The notes under the pieces are model-generated. The model saw only the letters and a program-made list of their open reading frames with translations, made no database searches and had not been told where the DNA came from. This document shows, one piece after another, positions 51,603-60,815 of a DNA stretch of 64,000 nucleotides (within the stretch, counting starts at the first letter, position 1; each line of letters starts with the position of its first letter). The stretch is taken from positions 912,001-976,000 of the forward strand of contig NZ_AP027142.1 in assembly GCF_027925385.1 (NCBI RefSeq), read 5' to 3'. The position numbers were made by a program, and so were the translations under genes. The stretch comes from Methylocystis iwaonis (lineage in GTDB: Bacteria > Pseudomonadota > Alphaproteobacteria > Rhizobiales > Beijerinckiaceae).

Positions 51603-52877
51603 TTAAGCTTCTGCGTCTTCGGCGGCCGGCCCGCTGGCGGGCGCCGTGTCGCGCGCCAGATTGAGCGGCCGGTAGGTTTCGTCTTTCGCCAGCTTTTCCC
51701 GCACGGAATCGGAGAGATCGATTTCGAAATCGTTTTTGATCGGAAACGCCGTGACCTCCGCCGCAAGCGCCGGAGAATGGTCGATCTGGCGAATGAAGTC
51801 GCCGTTCGGCTGCACGCGATCGATCTGCGGCGCGTCGTCCTTGCGGATGATCTTCAGCAGCGCTCTCGGCCAGTAGACATAGAGCTTCGTCGTCCACTCG
51901 TACCAGACCGTTTGGGAATTATGCAGCGGGGCTTGCGGATTCGGGTGGAAGGCGCGTGACGGCACGTCGCCATAATCGCGCACGCACAAGCCGTGCGCCT
52001 TGGCCTTGTCGACCATCCACTTCAGACCGCAGTCGGAGAGGCTCGAATCCTCATAGCCCCCGCCGACGTCGGAATGCACGCCGGGGAACCAGACCTCCTC
52101 ATAGTTGAAGGTCGATTTGTCGCCCTTGGCGCGCAGATTGTCGGCTTCCTCTTTGCGTGTGGGCGTCAGCTCCATGCGCGTTGGACGGAAGGGCCAACGC
52201 TTCTCGTCGATGGAGGCCGCGTGATAGGCGTTGAGAATGATCGGGCTGATCTTGGTGTCGTGAAATTGCGTGGGGAAGAATTTGTTCAGCAGCCAACCCA
52301 GCACGACGCCGAATGGCGCGCCGAGCGCGCCCACCGTGTCCCAGACGCCGAGGAATGTGATCGTCTCCCCACCACTCGTATAGGCGTTTTTGAAATCCTG
52401 CGAGGCTTGGCTGCTCGGATGCCATTGCGGGTCGGCGCTTCGGTAATGATCGAAGGCGTCGTCGACCAGATGCAGATACTCGCGCTGCAAAATGCCGACG
52501 TTGTAAATCATCCCCGCGAGACTGCGCACCGTGTAGGCGCCGCGGCTGAAGCCGAAGAGAAAGATTTCGTCGCCGGGCGCATAATTGCTGACGAGAAAAC
52601 GATAGGCGTCCTTGATATTGTCGGAGATGCCGTAACCAAAGCCGCCGCCCTTGATGCGCTCGTCCCAGCGCGTGCCGACGCCACGGACATAATAAGCGAC
52701 CTGCGGGCAGCCGTTTCCGTCGTCGATGCGCGTCAATTCGAAGAGACGCAACACATTGGTCGGGCAGGGCTGGCCGTTCCGGCTTTTCTGATCTTCCTTG
52801 TTCCAGGTGCCGTCGCAGAAAACGACGAGCCGCTTGAAACGCTGGCTTGCCGGGGCCTTCGCCATAGTGTCGCTCAT
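51603..52877 (-). CDS. DUF2235 alpha/beta-hydrolase (Tle1-like family)
   Basis: 424 residues from the ATG at 52877. DUF2235 signature 'KRLVVFCDGTWNKEDQ', nucleophile elbow 'FLFGFSRGAYTVRSLAGMI' (GxSxG variant GFSRG), Asp in 'LGVWDTVGALGAP' and 'FPGVHSDVGGGYEDSSLSDC' with the catalytic His. Some members are type VI phospholipase effectors (Tle1), but no secretion genes, immunity gene or signal peptide are seen here, so a cytoplasmic housekeeping or uncharacterised lipase role is as likely. Confidence 0.9.
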   Translation of the reverse strand: MSDTMAKAPASQRFKRLVVFCDGTWNKEDQKSRNGQPCPTNVLRLFELTRIDDGNGCPQVAYYVRGVGTRWDERIKGGGFGYGISDNIKDAYRFLVSNYAPGDEIFLFGFSRGAYTVRSLAGMIYNVGILQREYLHLVDDAFDHYRSADPQWHPSSQASQDFKNAYTSGGETITFLGVWDTVGALGAPFGVVLGWLLNKFFPTQFHDTKISPIILNAYHAASIDEKRWPFRPTRMELTPTRKEEADNLRAKGDKSTFNYEEVWFPGVHSDVGGGYEDSSLSDCGLKWMVDKAKAHGLCVRDYGDVPSRAFHPNPQAPLHNSQTVWYEWTTKLYVYWPRALLKIIRKDDAPQIDRVQPNGDFIRQIDHSPALAAEVTAFPIKNDFEIDLSDSVREKLAKDETYRPLNLARDTAPASGPAAEDAEA

Positions 52878-52964
52878 TGAAACCACCTCGACCAAAAACG
52901 ACGCCGCAATGGGGTTTTATCCGCCAGTTTGAAATAGGACGCAACGCGCTGTCCCCGAGAGCGC

Positions 52965-52992
52965 TTGACTATCAGATTACATAGTCTATTGA
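52965..52992 (+). promoter_or_regulatory. Candidate sigma-70 promoter of the sulfate-binding protein gene
   Basis: TTGACT (52965-52970) and TATTGA (52987-52992) with a 16-base spacer, in a short AT-rich patch 30 bases upstream of the start codon. Eye-based match only. Confidence 0.45.
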
Positions 52993-53021
52993 ATTAATGG
53001 ATTACTCTCCTGGAGTCAGGC

Positions 53022-54029
53022 ATGCGCCATCTTCCGTTCTCGAAACTTGCTTGCGTCGTTCTCGCCGGTCTATTCGCGGTCCCGGCTCTTGCGGGGCAGA
53101 CCCTGCTCAATGTGTCCTACGACCCCACCCGCGAGCTGTATAAGGCGGTCAACAAATCCTTTGCCGAGGACTGGAAGAAAAAAACCGGGGAGGAGATTTC
53201 TCTCCAGAGTTCGCACGGCGGCTCCGGCGCACAGGCGCGTTCGGTGATAGACGGGCTCCCGGCCGATGTCGTGACTTTGGCGCTCGCCAATGACATCGAT
53301 GCCATCGCGTCGAAAACGAAAAAGATTCCGGCCGATTGGCAGAAGCGGCTGCCGAATAATTCCGCCCCCTATACGTCGACCATCGTTCTGCTGGTGCGAA
53401 AGGGCAACCCGAAGGGGATCAAGGATTGGGACGGGCTCGCCAAGCCAGGCGTCGTCGTCGTCGCGCCCAATCCCAAGACCGGCGGCGGCGCACGTTGGAA
53501 TTTCCTTGCGGCCTGGGCCTATGGGCTGAAGGCCTTCAAGGGCGACGAGGCGAAGACGCAGGAATTCGTAAAGGCGATCTACGCCAATGCGCCCGTGCTT
53601 GACACCGGCGCGCGCGGCTCGACGGTCACCTTCGCCCAGCGCGGCATCGGCGATGTGCTGATCGCCTGGGAGAATGAAGCTTTTCTTGCCTTGCAGGAAT
53701 TCGGTGCGGATAAATTCGAGATCGTCACGCCTTCGATCTCCATTCTCGCCGAGCCCGCCGTCTCGCTCGTCGACGGCAATGTCGACGCCAAGGGAACGCG
53801 CAAGCCGGCGGAAGCCTTCCTGGCCTTTCTCTTCGAGCCGGCGACACAGGCGACCATTGCGAAATACGGTTATCGCCCGGCCTATCCGCAGCATGCCGCC
53901 AAAGAGGACTTAAGGCGTTTCGCCAAGATCGACCTCGTCACCATCGACAAGCAGTTCGGCGGCTGGCCGGCGGCGCAGAAGAAGTTCTTCGCGGACGGCG
54001 GGGTGTTCGACGAGATTCAGAAACGGTGA
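53022..54029 (+). CDS. Periplasmic sulfate-binding protein of an ABC transporter
   Basis: 335 residues. Signal peptide cleaved near 'PALAGQTLL', then '[20 protein letters not shown]' and '[20 protein letters not shown]', the Sbp/CysP sulfate-binding pattern, and '[20 protein letters not shown]'. Binds sulfate or thiosulfate for import. No permease or ATPase gene follows on this strand, so its partners must be elsewhere. GGAG sits ahead of the ATG. Confidence 0.93.
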   Translation: MRHLPFSKLACVVLAGLFAVPALAGQTLLNVSYDPTRELYKAVNKSFAEDWKKKTGEEISLQSSHGGSGAQARSVIDGLPADVVTLALANDIDAIASKTKKIPADWQKRLPNNSAPYTSTIVLLVRKGNPKGIKDWDGLAKPGVVVVAPNPKTGGGARWNFLAAWAYGLKAFKGDEAKTQEFVKAIYANAPVLDTGARGSTVTFAQRGIGDVLIAWENEAFLALQEFGADKFEIVTPSISILAEPAVSLVDGNVDAKGTRKPAEAFLAFLFEPATQATIAKYGYRPAYPQHAAKEDLRRFAKIDLVTIDKQFGGWPAAQKKFFADGGVFDEIQKR

Positions 54030-54084
54030 GGGCGGGGCCCATTGGTGATATGTGGTTTCCGTTTGAATAGCTTGCAATTGGGGC

Positions 54085-54207
54085 GTTGTCATTCCCGGCG
54101 GGCTGAAGGCCCGACCGGGGATCCAGAGCCACAAGAGCGCTGTTTGTTACTCTGGATTCCCGATCGCTCGCTTTGCGAGCGTCGGGACTGACACTGAACC
54201 AAGGCGG
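54085..54207. repeat. Composite palindrome, second copy
   Basis: GTCATTCCCGGCGGGCTGAAGGCCCGACCGGGGATCCAGAG-type first half, then CTCTGGATTCCCGATCGCTCGC and GCGAGCGTCGGGACTGACACTGAACC, as at 51481-51597. Confidence 0.88.
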
Positions 54208-54211
54208 CCTC

Positions 54212-55219
54212 TCATTTTGTCGGCTGGCCTCTGCCAAACAAGCGTGGAAATCCCGCGACCAGAAAGGCAAAGGCGATCGCCGTATGCGGCGCGGTGATCG
54301 AGAAGTGATAGGCCAGCGCCGCCGAGATCGCTTTTTCCGCCGACACCCCATGCGCCGTTGTCAGATAGGCGACGATGCCCGCCTCGAACACGCCGAGCCC
54401 CGCGGGGCTGGCGGGAACGGCGATCGCCAGAGCGCCGATCGCCAGCAGCGTCATGGCGGAGAGCAAGCCAAAGTCGATCTCGGGAAAGATCGTTCTGAAG
54501 AGGACCAGGACCAGGCAGACATTCATAGTCCAGATCAGCGCGGTGCAAAGCGCAGCTCGTGGGACGCTTTGATGTGCGAGCAGCGTTTCCACCTGTCGCA
54601 CGAAAGACTCCATCCGCGCGCTTTTCAGTATTTTCCATTCGGACGGTCGCAAGCCCGTCTTTGGTCGAACCCGCACGAGCAGCAAAATGCTCGGGGTAAG
54701 GATCAGGGCAAGTGCAAGAGGCGTCGACGGCGGGATGTCGACGAACGGCGAATGCGTGCTGGCGACAGTTACGGCAAGAGCGGCGACCGCCAAGAGATCA
54801 TAAAGCTTTTCGATCACGACCGCGGCGCCGAGGCTCCCGAGCGGAAAGCCAAAATATGTCCCGCCTACATAGATCTTGGCGGCTTCCCCGAGGCGGAACG
54901 GGATCAGGCTGTTGAGTGTGAAGCCGACATTCGCGATGAGAAAGCAGGGAAGCGGTTTTGTCTGCAATATCGCCGCGAGGCGCAATCCATAAAGCGCCAG
55001 AACCGCCGCGTTCATGGCCATTGCAACGAGAATCGCCTGCGCCGGCGTTTGCCGCAACTGGTCCAGCACATTCCGGTAACTCACCTTATCGCTGAGCCAA
55101 TAAGCGATGAAAATGAAAAAGCATGCGTTGAGCGCCAGCGCGATGCGCCGGCCGTGTCCGGCGAGGAGCCGCGTCGATAAAGCAAGCATATTGCTTGACG
55201 GCGATAGCGCCGGGGGCAT
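54212..55219 (-). CDS. Flippase-like membrane protein (UPF0104/LPG synthase TM domain)
   Basis: 335 residues with about eight hydrophobic segments. Family signs are 'NVGFTLNSLIPFRLGEAAKI' (the conserved P-R-GE loop), 'VVIEKLYDLLAVAAL' and 'AVPASPAGLGVFEAGIVAYL'. Members include the membrane domain of lysyl-phosphatidylglycerol synthase and related lipid flippases; the catalytic domain is absent here. Start at 55219 after AAGAGGCGG; an ATG at 55189 is also possible. Confidence 0.85.
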   Translation of the reverse strand: MPPALSPSSNMLALSTRLLAGHGRRIALALNACFFIFIAYWLSDKVSYRNVLDQLRQTPAQAILVAMAMNAAVLALYGLRLAAILQTKPLPCFLIANVGFTLNSLIPFRLGEAAKIYVGGTYFGFPLGSLGAAVVIEKLYDLLAVAALAVTVASTHSPFVDIPPSTPLALALILTPSILLLVRVRPKTGLRPSEWKILKSARMESFVRQVETLLAHQSVPRAALCTALIWTMNVCLVLVLFRTIFPEIDFGLLSAMTLLAIGALAIAVPASPAGLGVFEAGIVAYLTTAHGVSAEKAISAALAYHFSITAPHTAIAFAFLVAGFPRLFGRGQPTK

Positions 55220-55276
55220 GCTGGCCGCCTCTTGAAAGATGCGCCTGAGGGCTTTCGAGTGGCTCAGATGGACATC

Positions 55277-55307
55277 AAAAAAATGGCCGGCGCAAGGGCC
55301 GGCCATA
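55277..55307 (-). terminator. Rho-independent terminator downstream of phaB
   Basis: On the minus strand a perfect stem ATGGCCGGC-CCTTGC-GCCGGCCAT is followed by seven T residues (A-run 55277-55283 on the plus strand), about 25 bases after the phaB stop. Confidence 0.9.
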
Positions 55308-55331
55308 TCGTTCTTTCGGTGACGGCTCGGC

Positions 55332-56057
55332 TTACGCCATATACTGGCCGCCGTTGATCGTCAGCGTCGAGCCGGTGATGAAGCCGGCGTCATCTCCCGC
55401 CAGGAAGACAACCGCGCGGGCGATCTCCTCCGGCTCGCCGAGGCGGCCGACGGCGATATAGGGGATGATGTGCTTGTCGAGCACGTCCTGCGGCACGGCC
55501 TTCACCATGTCGGTGCCGATATAGCCCGGCGCAATGGCGTTGACGGTGATGCCCTTGGAGGCGCTCTCCTGCGCCAGCGCCTTTACGAAGCCGATGTCGC
55601 CGGCTTTGGAGGCCGAATAGTTGGTCTGGCCGGCCTGGCCCTTCTGGCCGTTGATCGACGAGATGACGATGATGCGGCCGAAACCGCGGTCGCGCATGCC
55701 GTTGATGACCGGGCGCGTCACGTTGAAGAGCGAGTTCAGGTTGGTGTTGATCACCGCCTGCCACTGCGCCAGCTCCATCTTGTGGAACAGGCGGTCCTTG
55801 GTGATGCCGGCGTTGTTGACGAGGATCTCGACCGGGCCGAGGTCCTTCTCGATGGCGGCGACGCCCGCGGCGCAGGCGTCGTAATCGGACACGTCGAACT
55901 TGTAGACCGGAATGCCCGTCTCGGCCTTGAACTTGTTGGCGGCCTCGTCATTGCCGGCGTAGGTGGCGGCGACATTGTAGCCGGCGGCCTTCAGCGCCTT
56001 GGAAATCGCCTCGCCGATGCCGCGCGTGCCACCCGTGACAACTGCAACTCTCGCCAT
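55332..56057 (-). CDS. phaB: Acetoacetyl-CoA reductase
   Basis: 241-residue NADPH-dependent short-chain dehydrogenase that makes (R)-3-hydroxybutyryl-CoA for polyhydroxybutyrate. 'VAVVTGGTRGIGEAISKALK' (cofactor loop), 'ILVNNAGITKD', catalytic Ser in 'VISSINGQKGQAGQ' and 'TNYSASKAGDIGFVKALAQE' (Tyr and Lys). Follows phaA by 114 bases that hold a palindrome. Confidence 0.95.
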   Translation of the reverse strand: MARVAVVTGGTRGIGEAISKALKAAGYNVAATYAGNDEAANKFKAETGIPVYKFDVSDYDACAAGVAAIEKDLGPVEILVNNAGITKDRLFHKMELAQWQAVINTNLNSLFNVTRPVINGMRDRGFGRIIVISSINGQKGQAGQTNYSASKAGDIGFVKALAQESASKGITVNAIAPGYIGTDMVKAVPQDVLDKHIIPYIAVGRLGEPEEIARAVVFLAGDDAGFITGSTLTINGGQYMA

Positions 56058-56088
56058 TTTGGATGTCTCCCTTGGTTTCGTCTGAAAA

Positions 56089-56166
56089 AAGCCGGCGCCG
56101 GACCGCGAGCCTTCAGGCTCGCTCGTCGACGGCGCCGGAATAATGCCCGCCCGAAGGCGCGCGGTC
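56089..56166. repeat. Palindromic repeat between phaA and phaB
   Basis: CCGGCGCCGG arms around GCGAGCCTTCAGGCTCGC and a CGAAGGCGCGCGG segment, the 'CCTTCAGG' family also seen at 21715-21812 and 59365-59596. Confidence 0.75.
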
Positions 56167-56171
56167 TGTTC

Positions 56172-57347
<1,176 letters not shown>

Positions 57348-57591
57348 TTCTGTCTCCCTCTAAAAGATAGGTCGGGCTCTCGAGCCCTGAGCGCCCAGCC
57401 GGGGCGGACGTTGTTGAGCATTTCGCGCTTGCGTTCGTCAAGCCGCGGCCCGTTTTGCACGGAATTAGCCGCGAGCGAAAGCTGTCCATGAGGAAAATAT
57501 TGCCGCAGGCGCCAAAATGCGCTTATCGTCAAGGCGCTGGGCTTGACCGTTTTTCAGGCAGCCCGCCGGCGAGGGGAGCGGTGTCAGGCGT

Positions 57592-58218
57592 ATGGCGAAC
57601 GAGAAGAAACCTACCGTAATCAAGAAATACGCCAACCGTCGGCTCTATGATACGGGGACGAGCACTTACGTCACGCTGGAGGATCTCGCCGCCATGGTCA
57701 AGCGCGGCGAGGATTTCGTCGTTTGCGACGCCAAGAGCGGCGAGGACATCACCCGGCCGGTTCTGACCCAGATCATCTTCGAGCAGGAGGGCAAGGACGG
57801 CCAGAGCCTGCTCCCGATCGCCTTTTTGCGCCAGCTCATCCGCTTCTACGGCGACAGCATGCAGATGCTGGTGCCGAGCTATCTCGAGTTCTCGATCGAC
57901 AAGCTCACGAAAGAACAACAGAAATTCCGCGACCAGTTCTCCTCCGCGCTGCCGGCGGGCCCCTTCACCGAGCCCACCCGCCAGGCTTTCCAGGCGATGG
58001 AGGAGCAGGCGCGCAAGAACATGGCGGTGTTCCGGCAGGCGCTGACCATGTTCAACCCGTTCGGCCTTCCGGCCGAGACCGTTTCGAACGCCGCCGTGTC
58101 CTCGGTGGACGGGCACGAAGCGTCGGCCGTTCCAAGCAAGGAGGCGGGCGACGTCGCCGAGCTGAAACGGCAGCTCGATGAGCTCAATAAGCGGATCGAC
58201 AATCTTTCGAAGGACTGA
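57592..58218 (+). CDS. phaR: Polyhydroxyalkanoate synthesis regulator
   Basis: 208 residues. N-terminal PHB/PHA DNA-binding domain 'PTVIKKYANRRLYDTGTSTY' and 'VTLEDLAAMVKRGEDFVVCD', middle PHB_acc domain 'LPIAFLRQLIRFYGDSMQML' and 'VPSYLEFSIDKLTKEQQKFR', helical C-terminus. PhaR binds PHB granules and represses phasin and pha genes when the polymer is absent. The 244 bases to phaA hold the divergent promoters. Confidence 0.95.
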   Translation: MANEKKPTVIKKYANRRLYDTGTSTYVTLEDLAAMVKRGEDFVVCDAKSGEDITRPVLTQIIFEQEGKDGQSLLPIAFLRQLIRFYGDSMQMLVPSYLEFSIDKLTKEQQKFRDQFSSALPAGPFTEPTRQAFQAMEEQARKNMAVFRQALTMFNPFGLPAETVSNAAVSSVDGHEASAVPSKEAGDVAELKRQLDELNKRIDNLSKD

Positions 58219-58331
58219 GGCGCCGAGTCGAGACCGCAATCCGAGCGATTAGATACGAATTTTAAGGGACTTTGCCGTTCAATAGAGGCTCAGATTGCGC
58301 CGGTGGAGCGCGCTTTGGGCGTTTTGAGAGC

Positions 58332-59360
58332 ATGGGCCACATTATCGATACGGTTGCCAACCTTACCGACCACCGGGACAGGAACGCGCTCGTAGATACA
58401 TTGCTGTCGGTGTTTCACGGTTTGCTGGGCGCATCGCGGCTGACCTTGTGGAACATTGTCGACAGGAGGGGATCCATGTGGATTCGCCGGCGGGCGGATT
58501 TCGGCTCGCCGCGCGGCGACGAGACGCAAACGTCCGCGCCTCATCCGGGCAATATGCTCCTCCCTCTCGAGACGTTCGGCGGCCTGCGCGATTGTTTCTA
58601 TTCGAAGGAGCCCTTGTGCCGCTCGGCGGGCCCGGCGAACGGCGTGCGTTACGTCTTTCCCGTCATGGATGGCCAGGAGGTGATCGACCTTCTTGAGGTC
58701 ACGCGTTCGTCGCCGCTGAGCCATGAACAGGAGCGGATGGTGACGGGGATGCTGCGCATCTACCGCAACCATCTCGGCATATTGGACTATGGCGATTGCG
58801 ACGAGCTGACGGGGCTGCGCAACAGGCGAACCTTTCACGACAGTTTCGCAAGGCTCAACTACGGGAGCTGCTCGGAAAAATGCGGCGAGCTGCGGACATG
58901 TTGCGGCCGCTGTCCTTATCTCGCCGTCATCGACATCGACCATTTCAAGCGCGTCAACGACAGCTTCGGCCATCCCTTCGGGGACGAGGTCCTGGTTCTC
59001 TTCGCGGGCGTGCTGCGCGAATGCTTCAGCGACCACGATCGTCTGTTCAGATTTGGCGGGGAGGAGTTCCTCGTTATTCTCGACCATGTGACGATCGATG
59101 AGGCCTACCACGCCCTCGAAAGTTTCCGGGCGCGGGTGGAAACCTTTCGTTTCCCGCAGGTCGGGCCGATCACCGCCAGCATCGGATACACGCAGGCGGT
59201 CGCCGGCGACACGGGCGCCAGCGCCTTCGGCCGCGCCGACGCCGCGCTCTATATCGCCAAGCAGAGCGGGCGTAACCAAATCCGATCGCATGAGATGCTG
59301 GTGGCCGACGGCCTGATACAGGGCAGGATCGCCGTCGGGCAGGACGTCGAGCTGTTCTGA
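58332..59360 (+). CDS. GGDEF diguanylate cyclase with GAF-like sensor and cysteine-rich insertion
   Basis: 342 residues from the ATG at 58332. Residues about 1-150 look like a GAF-type sensor. The GGDEF domain begins at 'CDELTGLRNRRTFHDSFARL', with active-site 'RFGGEEF' at 240-246, so a c-di-GMP synthase is likely. Between its first helix and the first core strand it contains five cysteines at 180, 184, 190, 191 and 194 ('SCSEKCGELRTCCGRC'), absent from ordinary GGDEF domains and suggestive of a metal or redox site. No RxxD I-site is obvious. Confidence 0.88.
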   Translation: MGHIIDTVANLTDHRDRNALVDTLLSVFHGLLGASRLTLWNIVDRRGSMWIRRRADFGSPRGDETQTSAPHPGNMLLPLETFGGLRDCFYSKEPLCRSAGPANGVRYVFPVMDGQEVIDLLEVTRSSPLSHEQERMVTGMLRIYRNHLGILDYGDCDELTGLRNRRTFHDSFARLNYGSCSEKCGELRTCCGRCPYLAVIDIDHFKRVNDSFGHPFGDEVLVLFAGVLRECFSDHDRLFRFGGEEFLVILDHVTIDEAYHALESFRARVETFRFPQVGPITASIGYTQAVAGDTGASAFGRADAALYIAKQSGRNQIRSHEMLVADGLIQGRIAVGQDVELF

Positions 59361-59364
59361 GCCC

Positions 59365-59596
59365 TCGGACCGCGCGCCTTCAGGCGCGCATATTTGTCGA
59401 TAATCCCCGAGGCGGCCTCGCCCTTCGAGACGCGAGCTTCGCTCGCTCCTCAGGATGAGGCCTAAGTGTTTGGTGCAGAAGCTCCTCATGCTGAGGAGCC
59501 TGCGCAGCAGGCGTCTCGACGCACGAGGAGCGTCATCGCCCATTTGTCAGAGCGCGCATTTGTCCAGCGAGCCTGAAGGCTCGCGGTCCAGGGTCG
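59365..59596. repeat. Palindromic repeats downstream of the GGDEF gene
   Basis: GCGCGCCTTCAGGCGCGC hairpin, a longer inverted repeat with GAGACGCGAGCTTCGCTCGC / GCCTGCGCAGCAGGCGTCTC and CTCCTCAGGATGAGGC / CTCATGCTGAGGAG arms, then GCGAGCCTGAAGGCTCGC. Fills the 236-base gap to the ychF stop; no gene seen. Confidence 0.8.
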
Positions 59597-60694
59597 CTAC
59601 GTATTGAACCGGAAGTGCATCACGTCGCCGTCGGCGACGACATAGTCCTTGCCTTCCAGCCGCAGCCGTCCGGCGTCGCGCGCGCCGGCCTCGCCCTTGT
59701 AGGCCACGTAATCATCACAGGCGATGGTTTCGGCGCGGATGAAGCCCTTTTCGAAATCGGTGTGGATCACGCCCGCGGCCTGCGGCGCGCGCGTGCCCTT
59801 TTCGATGGTCCAGGCGCGCGCTTCCTTCGGGCCGATCGTAAAATAGGTGATGAGCTGCAGAAGATCGTAGCCGGCGCGGATGACGCGATTGAGGCCTGGC
59901 TCGGTCAGGCCGACGGCTTCCAGAAAGTCCTTCTGCTCCTCGATCGGCATGACCGCGATCTCGCTTTCGATCTTGGCGGAGACCACGACCGAGGCGGCGC
60001 CTTCCTCTGCCGCGCGGGCGGCGACCTTGGCGGAGTTGCCGTTGCCTTCGGCCGCGGAGCCTTCCTCGACATTGCAGACATAAAGAACCGGCTTCGACGA
60101 CAAAAGCCCGAGGCCGTTGAAGGCGATCCGCTCCTCCTGAGTGACTTTGGCCATGCGCGCCGGCTTGCCGTCCCGCAGCAGGACGAGGCAGCGGTTCATG
60201 AGGTCGAGAAGCTCCTTGGATTCCTTGTCGCCGCCCTTGGCCTTCTTCTCCAGCGGGACGACGCGCTTTTCCAGGCTCTCCAGATCGGCGAGCATCAGCT
60301 CGGTTTCGATCGTCTCGATGTCGCGGATCGGATCGACGCCGCCCTCGACATGGGTCACGTCCCCATCCTCGAAGCAGCGCACGACATGGGCGATGGCGTC
60401 GCACTCGCGAATATTGGCCAGGAACTGATTGCCGAGCCCTTCGCCTTTGGAGGCGCCGCGCACGAGGCCGGCGATATCGACGAAGGTCAGCCGCGTCGGG
60501 ATGATCTGCTTGGAGCCGGCCACTTTGGCGAGATCTTCCAGGCGCGGGTCCGGCACCGCCACTTCGCCGACGTTCGGCTCGATGGTGCAGAAGGGGTAAT
60601 TTGCGGCCTGCGCCGCCGCCGTTTGGGTCAGCGCGTTGAAAAGGGTCGACTTGCCGACGTTCGGCAGGCCGACGATGCCGCATTTGAAGCCCAT
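59597..60694 (-). CDS. ychF: Redox-regulated Obg-type ATPase/GTPase YchF
   Basis: 365 residues, universally conserved. G-domain 'KCGIVGLPNVGKSTLFNALT' (P-loop), 'TFVDIAGLVRGASKGEGLGN' (switch II) and NxxE ('VCNVEEG') in place of NKxD, which gives the ATP preference known for YchF. C-terminal TGS domain 'LLQLITYFTIGPKEARAWTI', ending 'VADGDVMHFRFN'. Start at 60694. Confidence 0.95.
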   Translation of the reverse strand: MGFKCGIVGLPNVGKSTLFNALTQTAAAQAANYPFCTIEPNVGEVAVPDPRLEDLAKVAGSKQIIPTRLTFVDIAGLVRGASKGEGLGNQFLANIRECDAIAHVVRCFEDGDVTHVEGGVDPIRDIETIETELMLADLESLEKRVVPLEKKAKGGDKESKELLDLMNRCLVLLRDGKPARMAKVTQEERIAFNGLGLLSSKPVLYVCNVEEGSAAEGNGNSAKVAARAAEEGAASVVVSAKIESEIAVMPIEEQKDFLEAVGLTEPGLNRVIRAGYDLLQLITYFTIGPKEARAWTIEKGTRAPQAAGVIHTDFEKGFIRAETIACDDYVAYKGEAGARDAGRLRLEGKDYVVADGDVMHFRFNT

Positions 60695-60754
60695 AGTCGT
60701 CCCGTTCGATTGGTGAGGGTGATCGTTGGCGGGCGGTATGGGCGGCGGCGGCCG

Positions 60755-60782
60755 AAAAGGCAAGGGGCGCCGAAGCGCCCCC
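60755..60782 (-). terminator. Probable terminator of the RoxA-like cytochrome gene
   Basis: Stem GGGGCGC-TTCG-GCGCCCC (60764-60781) followed on the minus strand by TTGCCTTTT, between the cytochrome stop (60816) and the ychF start. Confidence 0.6.
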
Positions 60783-60815
60783 GCTATTTCTGTTTATTCC
60801 GGCGACCGCCCGCCG

